Assembly (NCBI GenBank): GCA_022820025.1 | Contig: JAJEGF010000079.1 | Location: forward strand, 1-57,831 | Reading direction: 5' to 3' | DNA length: 57,831 nucleotides | DNA from: Chloroflexota bacterium | GTDB lineage: Bacteria; Chloroflexota; UBA11872 | In this document: piece after piece, positions 47,106-55,151 of the stretch | How the letters are laid out: each line of letters opens with the position of its first letter | Numbering within the stretch: the first letter of the stretch is position 1 | Position numbers and translations under genes: made by a program | Notes under the pieces: model-generated | Database searches by the model: none | The model's input: only the letters and a program-made list of their open reading frames with translations | What the model was told of the DNA's origin: nothing

Positions 47106-47899
47106 CGCCGCTGACGGTTCGCGTCGCCACGGCCCTGGTCCTGGCGCCAGCCATTCTGGCGCTGGCCTGGTGGCATCCAATCGCACTGGCAATCCCCATG
47201 GCCCTGGCGGCCGCCGTGATTGCCTTTGAAATGGGCACCATGTATGCCATCAGTGGGCTGCGCGTGTCGCGCGGGGCCGGAGCGCTACTTGCCGCCGGAC
47301 TGGTGGCCCGCTGGGCGTTCACCCCCGAGCATCGACTCTGGGTTGACCTGGCCATCGGGCTGGTGGCCGTCTACACCTTGCTGCGCCAGTTGTGGCATCC
47401 GCGGATGTACGGACGCTTCACCAGCTGGGGCCTCGCCATCGCGTCCGCGGTCTACGCCGGTGGCCTGCTGGGTTTCCTCGTCCTGCTTCGCGAATTGCCC
47501 AACGGATTCCTGTGGGTGGCCCTGGCGTTTGCCGTGACCTGGGCCTACGACACCTTCGGCTACCTCGTGGGACGCGGCCTGGGCCGTCGGGGTTTCATGA
47601 CCCATATCTCGCCGCGCAAGACCTGGGATGGCGTGGCCGGCGGCATGCTGGCGGCGATCGTCGTCGTTGCCGCATTTGCGCCGGTGCTCGGGTACGCCTG
47701 GTGGCTCGCCCTTCCCATAGGATTCCTTTGGGGGCTTGCCGCCCAGGCGGGTGATTTGGTGGCGTCGATGCTCAAGCGTGATACCGGGCAAAAGGACTCC
47801 GGCCGCGTGATCCCGGGGCATGGCGGCATGCTGGACCGGCTCGACGCCCTGCTCTTTGTGGCCCCCGCTGTGTTTGCCTTCGCCGGAATCGCCGCGTGA
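47102..47899 (+). CDS. cdsA: Phosphatidate cytidylyltransferase
   Basis: Makes CDP-diacylglycerol, the precursor of membrane phospholipids. 265 residues and about seven to eight membrane helices. The C-terminal signature is intact: SPRKTWDGVAGG, GDLVASMLKRDTGQKDSGRVIPGHGGMLDRLDALL (split here as GDLVASMLKRDTGQ and PGHGGMLDRLDA), with the essential Lys and Asp. No ATG, GTG or TTG exists at the expected start. CTG at 47102 overlaps the uppS stop (CTGA) and begins right where the helices start, so a CTG start is likely; an ATG at 46991 inside uppS is the alternative. Its stop overlaps the dxr start. Confidence 0.9.
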   Translation: MTPLTVRVATALVLAPAILALAWWHPIALAIPMALAAAVIAFEMGTMYAISGLRVSRGAGALLAAGLVARWAFTPEHRLWVDLAIGLVAVYTLLRQLWHPRMYGRFTSWGLAIASAVYAGGLLGFLVLLRELPNGFLWVALAFAVTWAYDTFGYLVGRGLGRRGFMTHISPRKTWDGVAGGMLAAIVVVAAFAPVLGYAWWLALPIGFLWGLAAQAGDLVASMLKRDTGQKDSGRVIPGHGGMLDRLDALLFVAPAVFAFAGIAA

Positions 47900-49074
47900 T
47901 GTCTACAACCGCCACCGACCAGCCCGCTCGGCCCAAGCGCGTGGTGATCCTGGGGTCCACCGGATCCATTGGCGTCCAGACGCTTGAGGTCGTGCGCGCC
48001 CATCCGGATCGCTTCGAACTGCTGGGTCTGGCCTGCGGGTCGAACTGCGACCTGCTGTACCAGCAGCTACGTGAATTCCGCGCGCCTCTAGCTTGCGTCC
48101 GCGACCTTGACCCGGCTGCCGGCGACTGGCCGGCCGCAACCGAGCGACTCCCCTATCCCGAGGGCATGGCGGAAATGGCCGGCCTGCCCGAGGCCGACAT
48201 TGTCGTCGTGGCCACGGTCGGCGACGCCGGATTCCGCCCCACCGAGAGCGCCCTGCGCGCCGGCAACAACGTCGCCTTGGCCAGCAAAGAGATGCTCGTC
48301 ATGGGCGGTGGTCTATTCCGCACGCTTGCTGATACGTCGGGCGCCGAAATCCTGCCCATCGACAGCGAACACAGCGCAATCTGGCAGTGTCTCGCCGGCG
48401 AAGCACCCGAATCTGTACGTCGACTGATCCTCACCGCCTCAGGAGGACCCTTCCGCACCTGGGCTCTGCCCGACATTCGAACGGCAACCGCCGACGAAGC
48501 GCTCGAGCACCCCAACTGGGACATGGGCGCCAAAATCACCGTCGACTCGGCCAGCCTGCTCAACAAAGGCTTGGAAATCATCGAAGCCCGGTGGCTGTTT
48601 CAAGTGCCGTATTCCGCGATTAACGTAATCGTTCATCCCGAATCCATCGTGCACTCCATGGTTGAATTCCATGACGGCTCCATCAAGGCCCAACTCGGCG
48701 TGCCGGACATGCGTCTGCCCATTCAATACGCCATCGGCTTCCCCGAACGCCTGCCTGAGGCCCACGCGCCCCTCGACCTTCGCTCACTTTCGCGCTTGAA
48801 CTTTGAGCAGCCGGATGAGCGCCGCTTCCCGCTGCTGGCAGCCGCACGAGCGGCGGGTTCCGCCGGCGGCACGGCCCCGGCCACCCTCTGCGGCGCCGAC
48901 GACGCGGCGACCGCCTGGTTCATTGAAGGCGATGGCCGGTTCGGCACGATGACCGACGCCGTCCAGGCCGCAATGGACGCCATTCCCGCGGTGCCGCTGG
49001 ACGACCTGGACGCGGCGCTCGCCGCACACCGGCGCGGCTTCGAGTTCGTACGGGCGCGACTGGCTGACGCGTGA
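47899..49074 (+). CDS. dxr: 1-deoxy-D-xylulose-5-phosphate reductoisomerase
   Basis: Second enzyme of the MEP isoprenoid route, making MEP from DXP with NADPH. 391 residues: VILGSTGSIGVQTLEVV (NADPH), ALASKEMLVMGG, LPIDSEHSAIWQCL (metal and substrate ligands), LTASGGPFRTW, EHPNWDMGAKITVDSASLLNKGLE and YSAINVIVHPESIVHSMVEF are the family blocks, all intact. Metal ligands Asp, Glu, Glu are visible (IDSEHS, NKGLE). ATG overlaps the cdsA stop (TGATG). Its neighbour ispG lies 5 kb downstream; the first-step enzyme dxs is not seen in working form. Confidence 0.96.
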   Translation: MSTTATDQPARPKRVVILGSTGSIGVQTLEVVRAHPDRFELLGLACGSNCDLLYQQLREFRAPLACVRDLDPAAGDWPAATERLPYPEGMAEMAGLPEADIVVVATVGDAGFRPTESALRAGNNVALASKEMLVMGGGLFRTLADTSGAEILPIDSEHSAIWQCLAGEAPESVRRLILTASGGPFRTWALPDIRTATADEALEHPNWDMGAKITVDSASLLNKGLEIIEARWLFQVPYSAINVIVHPESIVHSMVEFHDGSIKAQLGVPDMRLPIQYAIGFPERLPEAHAPLDLRSLSRLNFEQPDERRFPLLAAARAAGSAGGTAPATLCGADDAATAWFIEGDGRFGTMTDAVQAAMDAIPAVPLDDLDAALAAHRRGFEFVRARLADA

Positions 49075-50489
49075 ACCCCCTCGAGGCCCTCCTCAACAGT
49101 GAGGCGGGCCTGCTGGTCACGCTGCCGTTGGCCCTGCTCGTCCTCAGCGTCATCGTCTTTGTTCATGAACTCGGGCACTTCGTCGCCGCTCGCAGATTCG
49201 GCGTCCACGTCAAGGAATTCGCCATCGGGTTTCCGCCGCGCGTCAAGTCGGTGGTGCGAGGCGGAAACACCTATCCCGTGGCTCGGATAACACCGGATCC
49301 CATCGACGTGACCGGGCGCCTGGTTCGCCTGTGGAGCGGCGATCCGGCGTCCAGCCTCGCCAGGGCCGTCGTCGTCCTGGACGGCGAGAGCCCCTACCTG
49401 CGGGCCGACGCCGCGCACGCGGCCGCCAGCTCGGCTGCGGGTCTCGTTATCGCCGGACTCCAATCCGTCCAGGACGCGATCGACCTTGCGGAAATGTCGA
49501 TTCCGGTGATCGCCGTCAGCCGCGATGACGCGCTGGCCATGCTGGCGGATGCGGCTGGACGAGAGGCCGTCATTGAGACGGGCCGGAGTCAGGCCGGCGA
49601 GGACGAAGCACGTGTGCATATCGGCGCCACGCGCTTCGCGCTCAACCTGCTGCCGCTCGGCGGTTACGTGCGCATGACCGGCGAGAACGACGAGTTTGAC
49701 GCGCCGGGCAGTTTCATGACGCGCCCGGCTTGGCAACGCGGCCTCATTCTCTTGGCCGGACCGCTGATGAACGTGTTGCTCACGCCCCTGTTTTTCTTTG
49801 TCGCGGCCATGATCGCCGACGTGACCGGCAGCGTCGTCGCCGGCGTTGTCCCGGATTCACCCGCCGCCGAGGCCGGCCTCCGGGAAGGCGATCAGCTCGT
49901 TCGCATCGGCGAGCGCGACATCGTCTCCCTCACCGACGTTCGAGACGCCGTAAGCGCGGCCGCCGGCCGGGACGTGACCATAGTCGTCAGACGACAGGAG
50001 ACCGAGCTCGCGCTCGTTGCTACCCCGCGGCTCAATCCGCCGCCCGGACAAGGGGCCCTGGGCATCCGGATGCGAGCGACGGTCGGACCTGCGCCCGTTC
50101 ACGTGGCAATCCCTCGCGCCTTTCAGCGCACCTGGGATGCCTTGCTCCTGCTTCCCAGGGTGATCGGCGAAGCCATAGCCGGCACCCAACAGTTGGAGTT
50201 GGCCGGTCCGGTTGGCATCGTCCAGACCGTCGGCGTCGCCGCCCGTCAAGGTCTGGAAATTGTCTTCATCCTTGCCGCGTTTCTCACCGCGCAGATCGGC
50301 CTGCTCAACCTGGTGCCCTGGCCCGGGCTGGACGGTGGCCGCCTGATCTTCGTGTTGGTCGAGCTTCTCACCGGCCGCCGGGTCCCGCCCCGCCGCGAAG
50401 CCGCCTTCCACTTCGTCGGCATCGTGGTGCTCCTCACGCTGGTGCTATTCATCACCGTGGGCGACGTACAACGCATCGCCGGCACGTGA
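49071..50489 (+). CDS. rseP: Site-2-type intramembrane protease (RseP/M50) with PA-like insertion
   Basis: A 472-residue membrane zinc protease that cuts membrane-spanning anti-sigma factors or other clients. HELGH (residues 32-36) lies in the first helix, and the second metal part LVPWPGLDGGRLI near residue 420 in a later helix. A PDZ domain (about 255-315, VVPDSPAAEAGLREGDQLVRIGER) follows the LPLGGYVRM strand. Unusual: between VRGGNTYPV (residue 70) and TRFALNLLPLGGYV (residue 187), where the family has almost nothing, about 115 residues with the look of a protease-associated (PA) domain occur (RAVVVLDGE, AAHAAASSAAGLVIAG, IPVIAVSRDDALAML). Overlaps dxr by four bases; last large gene of the operon. 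Confidence 0.92.
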   Translation: MNPLEALLNSEAGLLVTLPLALLVLSVIVFVHELGHFVAARRFGVHVKEFAIGFPPRVKSVVRGGNTYPVARITPDPIDVTGRLVRLWSGDPASSLARAVVVLDGESPYLRADAAHAAASSAAGLVIAGLQSVQDAIDLAEMSIPVIAVSRDDALAMLADAAGREAVIETGRSQAGEDEARVHIGATRFALNLLPLGGYVRMTGENDEFDAPGSFMTRPAWQRGLILLAGPLMNVLLTPLFFFVAAMIADVTGSVVAGVVPDSPAAEAGLREGDQLVRIGERDIVSLTDVRDAVSAAAGRDVTIVVRRQETELALVATPRLNPPPGQGALGIRMRATVGPAPVHVAIPRAFQRTWDALLLLPRVIGEAIAGTQQLELAGPVGIVQTVGVAARQGLEIVFILAAFLTAQIGLLNLVPWPGLDGGRLIFVLVELLTGRRVPPRREAAFHFVGIVVLLTLVLFITVGDVQRIAGT

Positions 50490-50544
50490 GCGCCTATCGT
50501 GAAGAAACTCCCGGCGCTACCGTGCACGACACTGGCGACGACGC

Positions 50545-50706
50545 ATGGACGCAGATAAACGGATTGGTCCGGGCATCGCGCTCGGTGCTGGCGTAGGTGC
50601 CCGCCTGGGTGCGCGACTCGACAACGTCGGCGCCGTCGTGGCAATTGGAGTTGCCGCGGGTGTGGCGCTTGGCGCCGGCTGGCGCCGAAATCGCAATTGG
50701 AGCTAG
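50545..50706 (+). CDS. Small glycine-rich membrane-type protein (53 residues)
   Basis: A short gene 55 nt after the site-2 protease. The product starts MDADKRIGPG and has a hydrophobic, glycine/alanine-spaced core (GAGVGARLG, GVAAGVALGAG), the pattern of a glycine-zipper membrane segment, and ends in a basic tail (WRRNRNWS). I do not recognise a family by name. The location at the end of the operon and the codon use like its neighbours support a real gene, but a ribosome site is not clear, so confidence is moderate. Confidence 0.45.
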   Translation: MDADKRIGPGIALGAGVGARLGARLDNVGAVVAIGVAAGVALGAGWRRNRNWS

Positions 50707-50760
50707 GGCCGGTCCCCCTCGGCGTTGACGTCGGAACCGCAAGCGCCGTCGCCGCGAGGC

Positions 50761-52908
50761 TCATCCACCAGCCACCTCAAAGCTGACTTGATGCCAGCCC
50801 TCCGCGCCGTTCGGCGCTGGCGGCCTGGGACCCACCGGTTGTGTCACGCCGCTGGCGTCGGTCGCGCGCACCCTGGCGACGTGCCTGCCCGGGGTCGCCT
50901 CCCACTGGTGCACCCACTGCACCCAGGTGTGCTTGCTGATCGGCAAGGCCAGCCGTGCTTCCTGCCAGTCGCCGTTGTCGATCTGCACCTCCACCTTGCT
51001 GATGCCGCGGTTCTGCGCCCACGCCACGCCGGCAATCGGCTGCAAACCCGAGTTGATCGTCGAGGAAGGCCTCGGAACGTCGATCCGGGATTGCGTCTTC
51101 ACCGGACCCTCCTTCGACCATCCCCGCGGAATCCAGTAGCCGTTGAAGCCGTCCCACGTCGTGACTTCGATCTCCTGCAGCCACTTGGTGGCCGATACGT
51201 ATCCGTAGAGTCCCGACACAATCAGCCGCGCCGGAAATCCGTGCTCGAACGGCAGCGGCTCGCCATTCATGCCCACCGCCACCAGCGCCGGACGTCCATC
51301 GAACGCCACGGCCGTCGGGAATCCGACCGTAAACCCGTCGACCGACCGGCCCACGATCTGGGTGCCTTCAGGCTTCACCCCCGCGTGATTCACCAGGTGC
51401 CAGATCGGCACGCCTTGCCACGTAGCATTGCCGATCAATTCGCCGCCCACTTCGTTGGAGACGCAGCACAGCGTGATGAACTCCTCGAAGACTGAGAGCC
51501 CGAGGAGCTCCGGGAATGAAATGCTGTACGGGCGCTCGACCAGACCCGTGATGTTGAGCCTCCAGTTGTTGACGTCGACCCGTGGAACCGAGAACGCCGT
51601 GTCTATTCGGTAGAAGTCGTTGTTGGGCGTAACCAGCGGCGAGACCCCGTCCACCCCAACCCTCGTCGTCGTCAGCGGTTGGACCAGCTCCGGCGTCGGC
51701 TCGGGCGTCGGCTCGGGCGTTGGTTCAGGTGTGGGCTCCGGTGTGGGTTCGGGCGTCGGCTCCGGCGTGGGTTCCGGCGTGGGTTCCGGCGTTGGCTCGG
51801 GCGTCGACTCGGGCGTTGGCTCAGGGGTTGGCTCCGGCGTCGGTTCCGGCGTGGGCTCGGGCGTCGGCTCCGGCGTCGTTTGGGGCGTCGACTCGGGTGT
51901 GGCCTCGGCCGTGGCGGCCGGTGTCGCCGTCTCCGCGGCGCTCGCCACCGCGACGGGCGTGGGTTCCGGCGTTGGGGTCGGAGAGGCCGTCGGGAGCGCC
52001 GTGGCCGTTGGCGACGGCGTTGCGGCAGCCGTCGGAGCTTCCGTGGGCGCGGCCGTCGGCGCGGCTCTCACCACGGCCTCTGGCGTGGGTTCCGGCGTCG
52101 AGGTCGGCGCGGACGTGGGAGCGGGCGGGGCCAACGCCCCGGGCGTCGGAATTTCCGCCAATGTCGGCGGTGCCGGAGGCGCCAGCGCCTGCGGGACCGG
52201 TGGAGCGGCCGGCTCGGCCGCGCTGGACGCTGGGGTGGGAAGTGTCACCGCCGCGCGGTCTTGCACGGCTGGCAGCACCACATCCTCGCGCTTGGCCACC
52301 GCCACCTTGGCCCGCTCAATCAGATTGCGTCCAACGATGCCGCTGGCGACTGAAGTCGCCGCAACCAGCGTGGCCGTGCCAAGAAACAGCCGTCGCTGTC
52401 GCTGCAACGGGACGGCCGGCATCGCCGCGGCGGCAGCCGCCGGTGCCTGGATCACCCGAAGAAACCACAAGAGCACGGCGATCGCCGCACCCACCGAAAT
52501 CACCGCCGCGGCGACCGCGTGGACCGGCGTTGATTGGGCGTCGAAGGCGTTCGCCAGACCTGCCAGGATTCCAAAGGCCGCAAAGCCCGCCACCGCTGCC
52601 GGTCGCGACCGCAGCGCCACGACGCCGAACGTGGTGCCCAGGATCGCGCTGAGTACGACGAGAAAGATGACCAGCGCCAGCTTGTCGCTGGTGCCGAAAA
52701 CGCTGATCGCAAACTCTTCCATGGCCCGCGGACTCAGGTCCACGATCCGGCCGCTCATCGAAACCAGCAGCGACGGCAAACCGCCGAAGATCCCCGCGTA
52801 CAGCTCGCTCACACCGATAGCCAGCAGCCCGGACAAGAGCCCCGCCAGACCGCCGCGCGCTATAAGACTCATCTCGGGAATCCGCCGTCCCGCGCTCTGG
52901 TCAGCCAT
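50761..52908 (-). CDS. Membrane-anchored molybdopterin oxidoreductase (sulfite oxidase-like) with internal Tat-like signal
   Basis: 715 residues. Residues 14-154 contain four membrane helices. Then comes a second hydrophobic segment at 174-194, directly after QRQRRLFLG (169-177), a twin-arginine-type motif; in this topology the Arg pair faces the cytoplasm, so the following part would be exported folded by Tat. A Pro/Thr/Glu/Ala linker (222-410, with a regular PEPT block at 339-407) leads to the catalytic domain of the Oxidored_molyb family, with the cofactor-binding Cys in [11 protein letters not shown] (Cys482 the likely ligand), and a C-terminal Mo-co dimerisation domain (immunoglobulin-like, [13 protein letters not shown]). 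AGGAGG precedes the ATG. Likely oxidises a small sulfur or nitrogen compound outside the membrane. Confidence 0.92.
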   Translation of the reverse strand: MADQSAGRRIPEMSLIARGGLAGLLSGLLAIGVSELYAGIFGGLPSLLVSMSGRIVDLSPRAMEEFAISVFGTSDKLALVIFLVVLSAILGTTFGVVALRSRPAAVAGFAAFGILAGLANAFDAQSTPVHAVAAAVISVGAAIAVLLWFLRVIQAPAAAAAAMPAVPLQRQRRLFLGTATLVAATSVASGIVGRNLIERAKVAVAKREDVVLPAVQDRAAVTLPTPASSAAEPAAPPVPQALAPPAPPTLAEIPTPGALAPPAPTSAPTSTPEPTPEAVVRAAPTAAPTEAPTAAATPSPTATALPTASPTPTPEPTPVAVASAAETATPAATAEATPESTPQTTPEPTPEPTPEPTPEPTPEPTPESTPEPTPEPTPEPTPEPTPEPTPEPTPEPTPEPTPEPTPELVQPLTTTRVGVDGVSPLVTPNNDFYRIDTAFSVPRVDVNNWRLNITGLVERPYSISFPELLGLSVFEEFITLCCVSNEVGGELIGNATWQGVPIWHLVNHAGVKPEGTQIVGRSVDGFTVGFPTAVAFDGRPALVAVGMNGEPLPFEHGFPARLIVSGLYGYVSATKWLQEIEVTTWDGFNGYWIPRGWSKEGPVKTQSRIDVPRPSSTINSGLQPIAGVAWAQNRGISKVEVQIDNGDWQEARLALPISKHTWVQWVHQWEATPGRHVARVRATDASGVTQPVGPRPPAPNGAEGWHQVSFEVAGG
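51688..51894 (-). repeat. PEPT tandem repeat in the molybdo-oxidoreductase linker
   Basis: A roughly 12-bp tandem unit encoding PTPE/PEPT, repeated about 17 times without interruption except two PEST variants. Repeat copies differ in codon choice (mostly third positions), so the protein pattern is kept by selection, not just recent slippage. It forms a stiff extended spacer between the membrane anchor and the catalytic domain. Confidence 0.85.
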
Positions 52909-53342
52909 CCGAACCTCCTGGGCACACCGTGCTCACAATCAATTCGTATGTGCAAGTGGCCGAATCGGGTCGTACAGGCGGCGCGAGCCGTCGTTGCACG
53001 GAATGTTGTGAGCAATCGCCTCTCCGGTTCCCGGGGCCCGGTTCAGGCACGGCATTCTTCTTTGGAAACACAGGCAATCGCCGCAAACAGTCTCCCGATA
53101 CCCGCCCACCATTCTATGGCGAATGGCAGCACGTCAATGCGTGTTGGAAGGTGGTTCTGTGCGGCTGGTGACATACCTCAGACCGGCAAACTGCCGCGTG
53201 ACGCCGATGCTGGAACACCGCGCCGCTCAGCACGTTGACTTGACAAATATTCGGACCTTCAAGAGCCTTTGGGCTTGTCGTACCCTGTGGGTCGTTCTCC
53301 CCCGCCATGGTGGCGGGGCACGCCTACGAAAGGCACTCCCAA
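52909..53342. other. Intergenic region between the molybdo-oxidoreductase and the Met-rich gene
   Basis: 434 nt. The minus-strand gene has a clear ribosome site (gcccaggagg) at its start. The middle (about 52975-53085) contains several small nested inverted repeats and a repeated GCAATCGCC 9-mer (53012-53020 and 53074-53082), possibly a structured leader of the minus-strand gene (see findings). TTGACA at 53240-53245 has no convincing -10. A 7-bp hairpin CCCGCCA/TGGCGGG (53301-53317) lies just before the Met-rich gene. Short open frames here are not convincing. Confidence 0.4.
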
Positions 53343-53882
53343 ATGATTCGATCACTGTCTCTTCCCGCGCCATTGCGCGTGCTGATGCTTCTGACGCTTG
53401 TATGTGCCCTGGTCCTCGCAACCCTGGCGCCGGCGCTGGCGGATTCGCATCCGGCTGCCGACGACGGCCAGCGGCTCGAAGACCAGTCGGCCGACGTGCA
53501 GGCCTCGTACCGCGCGGTGTACGGCGATGACGCCGCGGCCAAGTGGATCGAAGATCACAACGCCGCGATCGCCATTACCGGCAACATGTACTACCACCGC
53601 ATCGTCGCCGTGGCCAAGGCCCGCATCGAGGCCTCGAAGGCCATGCGCATGGACATGGATATGGGCATGGGCATGGGCGACGACATGAAGATGGGCGACG
53701 ACATGGACATGGGTATGAGCATGGACCTGCCCTACCGCATCGCCGCTGACGTGATCGGTCGAGGTACCGAAAAGGCCTTCCTGGCGGGTACCGACGCCGG
53801 CGTGCTCTATGGCATCGGGATCTCGGAAGACGAGATCAACAAGATGGACATGGACGGCATGATGATGGACGACATGATGTAG
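53343..53882 (+). CDS. Secreted Met/Asp-rich protein, probably metal-binding
   Basis: A 179-residue exported protein. Residues 1-34 are a Sec-type signal peptide (basic start, hydrophobic core, ALA cleavage). Residues 40-100 form an Ala-rich helical part with conserved-looking WIEDHNAAIAITGNMYYHR. Residues 101-129 are a striking stretch of alternating Met with Asp/Gly (12 Met in 29 residues), and the last 12 residues contain 7 Met with Asp. Clusters of Met and acidic residues are known in periplasmic copper-binding proteins, so copper or another soft metal is a reasonable guess but is inference. AAAGG precedes the ATG about ten bases upstream. No cysteine or histidine clusters help name it. 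Confidence 0.7.
   Translation: MIRSLSLPAPLRVLMLLTLVCALVLATLAPALADSHPAADDGQRLEDQSADVQASYRAVYGDDAAAKWIEDHNAAIAITGNMYYHRIVAVAKARIEASKAMRMDMDMGMGMGDDMKMGDDMDMGMSMDLPYRIAADVIGRGTEKAFLAGTDAGVLYGIGISEDEINKMDMDGMMMDDMM
53643..53729 (+). repeat. Met-Asp/Gly codon repeat
   Basis: Short alternating ATG repeats (atggac, atgggc and similar) encode the Met/Asp/Gly stretch at residues 101-129 of the secreted protein. Third positions vary in gac/gat/ggc/ggt, which suggests selection on the protein. Confidence 0.75.
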
Positions 53883-53913
53883 CCCTTGCCGGGCACATCA
53901 GGTCTGGTACCGG

Positions 53914-53940
53914 CGCCGGCCGCGCTCGTCGCGGCCGGCG
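53914..53940. terminator. Terminator-type hairpin between the Met-rich gene and ispG
   Basis: A perfect 11-bp GC stem (CGCCGGCCGCG / CGCGGCCGGCG) with a 5-nt loop starts 31 nt after the stop of the Met-rich gene. The downstream part lacks a U-tract (TCGGCCGCG), so it may be a weak or factor-assisted terminator, or an mRNA-end stabiliser. Confidence 0.5.
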
Positions 53941-54021
53941 TCGGCCGCGTTCTGGTCTGGACGCCGATTCCGGGGTACGCTTCAAAGGACGACCCCAGGC
54001 CACAGCGCAAAGCATGAGCGC

Positions 54022-55122
54022 ATGATCAAGCGACGCGGCTCTTACCAGATCAAGGTGCGAGACGTACCCATCGGCGGAGGCGCGCCCGTCGCGGTCCAGT
54101 CGATGACCATCACCGACACCCGCGACGTCGACGCCACCGTGGCGCAGATCGACCGGCTGGTCGAGCACGGCTGCGACATCGTTCGCCTGGCTGTGCCCGA
54201 CAAGTACGCCGGCGCCGCCCTCAAGGACATTCGCGCCCGCACCGACGCCCCGCTGGTCGCCGACATCCACTTCGACTACCGCCTGGCCCTTATGGCCGCC
54301 GAAGCCGAGTTCGACTGCCTCCGCATCAACCCCGGCAACATCGGCGGACGCGAAAACGTCGAGGCCGTCGTCCGCGCCTGCAAGGAACGCGACATCCCCA
54401 TCCGCATCGGCGTGAACTCGGGGTCGATCCAGGAAGCCTGGTCCAAGAAGTTCGACGGTCGTCCCGAAGGCGACGAACTCGTGGACCTCATGGTCGAAGA
54501 CGCGGTCGAGCACGTGAAGATCCTCGAGGACATGAACTTCGACCAGATCAAGATCTCGATGAAGTCCTTCGAGGTCGACGTCACCATCAACGCCTACAAG
54601 GCCCTGGCCCAGTTGGTCATGTATCCCTTCCACATCGGCATCACCGAGTCCGGCCCCCCCAGCACCGGCATCATTCGCTCCTCGGTGGGCCTCGGCTCGC
54701 TCCTCTGGGACGGATACGGCGACACCATGCGCGTCTCCCTTACCACCGATCCCGTCGAGGAAGTCCGCGTCGCCAACGAGATCCTCAAGGTCCTCGGACT
54801 CAAGACCGTCGGACCCACCATGGTTTCGTGCCCGTCCTGCGGGCGCTGCGAAATCGACCTTTACGGCCTGGCCGACGCCGTCGAAGACGTGATGAAGGGC
54901 GTCAAGCAACCCATGAAGGTTGCCGTCATGGGCTGCGTGGTCAACGGTCCCGGCGAAGCCATGGACGCCGACCTGGGCATCGCCGGCGGCAAGGGCCGCG
55001 CGGTGATCTTTCGCCATGGCGAGATCCTGCAGACGGTGGACGAAGCCGACATGCTGCCGGTGCTGACCGACGAGATCGGCAAACTCGAAGTGGCCATGGC
55101 GGAAACGGCAGAGGCTTCCTGA
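54022..55122 (+). CDS. ispG: 4-hydroxy-3-methylbut-2-en-1-yl diphosphate synthase
   Basis: Sixth step of the MEP route, an Fe-S enzyme that makes HMBPP from ME-cPP. 366 residues as in bacterial single-domain-plus-cluster IspG/GcpE: VAVQSMTITDTRDVDATVAQI at the start of the TIM barrel, ADIHFDYRLAL, INPGNIGG, IRIGVNSGS, then the cluster domain with CPSCGRCEIDL (CxxC) and MGCVVNGPGEA (third Cys). All Fe-S ligands are present. ATG of MIKRRGSY. It is not in the same operon as dxr, but the genomic vicinity is shared. Confidence 0.96.
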   Translation: MIKRRGSYQIKVRDVPIGGGAPVAVQSMTITDTRDVDATVAQIDRLVEHGCDIVRLAVPDKYAGAALKDIRARTDAPLVADIHFDYRLALMAAEAEFDCLRINPGNIGGRENVEAVVRACKERDIPIRIGVNSGSIQEAWSKKFDGRPEGDELVDLMVEDAVEHVKILEDMNFDQIKISMKSFEVDVTINAYKALAQLVMYPFHIGITESGPPSTGIIRSSVGLGSLLWDGYGDTMRVSLTTDPVEEVRVANEILKVLGLKTVGPTMVSCPSCGRCEIDLYGLADAVEDVMKGVKQPMKVAVMGCVVNGPGEAMDADLGIAGGKGRAVIFRHGEILQTVDEADMLPVLTDEIGKLEVAMAETAEAS

Positions 55123-55151
55123 ACCGACTGGTCCATTGCGGCTGACCGCCC

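Noticed and set aside
51620..53011. Plus-strand frame of Gly/Val/Ser repeats opposite the molybdo-oxidoreductase
   Set aside because: It is the antisense reading of the PEPT repeat; the minus-strand protein is clearly real.
52929..53171. Possible 80-residue protein with several Cys in the gap
   Set aside because: No ribosome site, no conserved pattern, and the region better fits a structured non-coding leader.
53240..53245. Promoter for the Met-rich gene from TTGACA
   Set aside because: No acceptable -10 hexamer at 16-18 nt distance; kept only as a remark in the gap entry.
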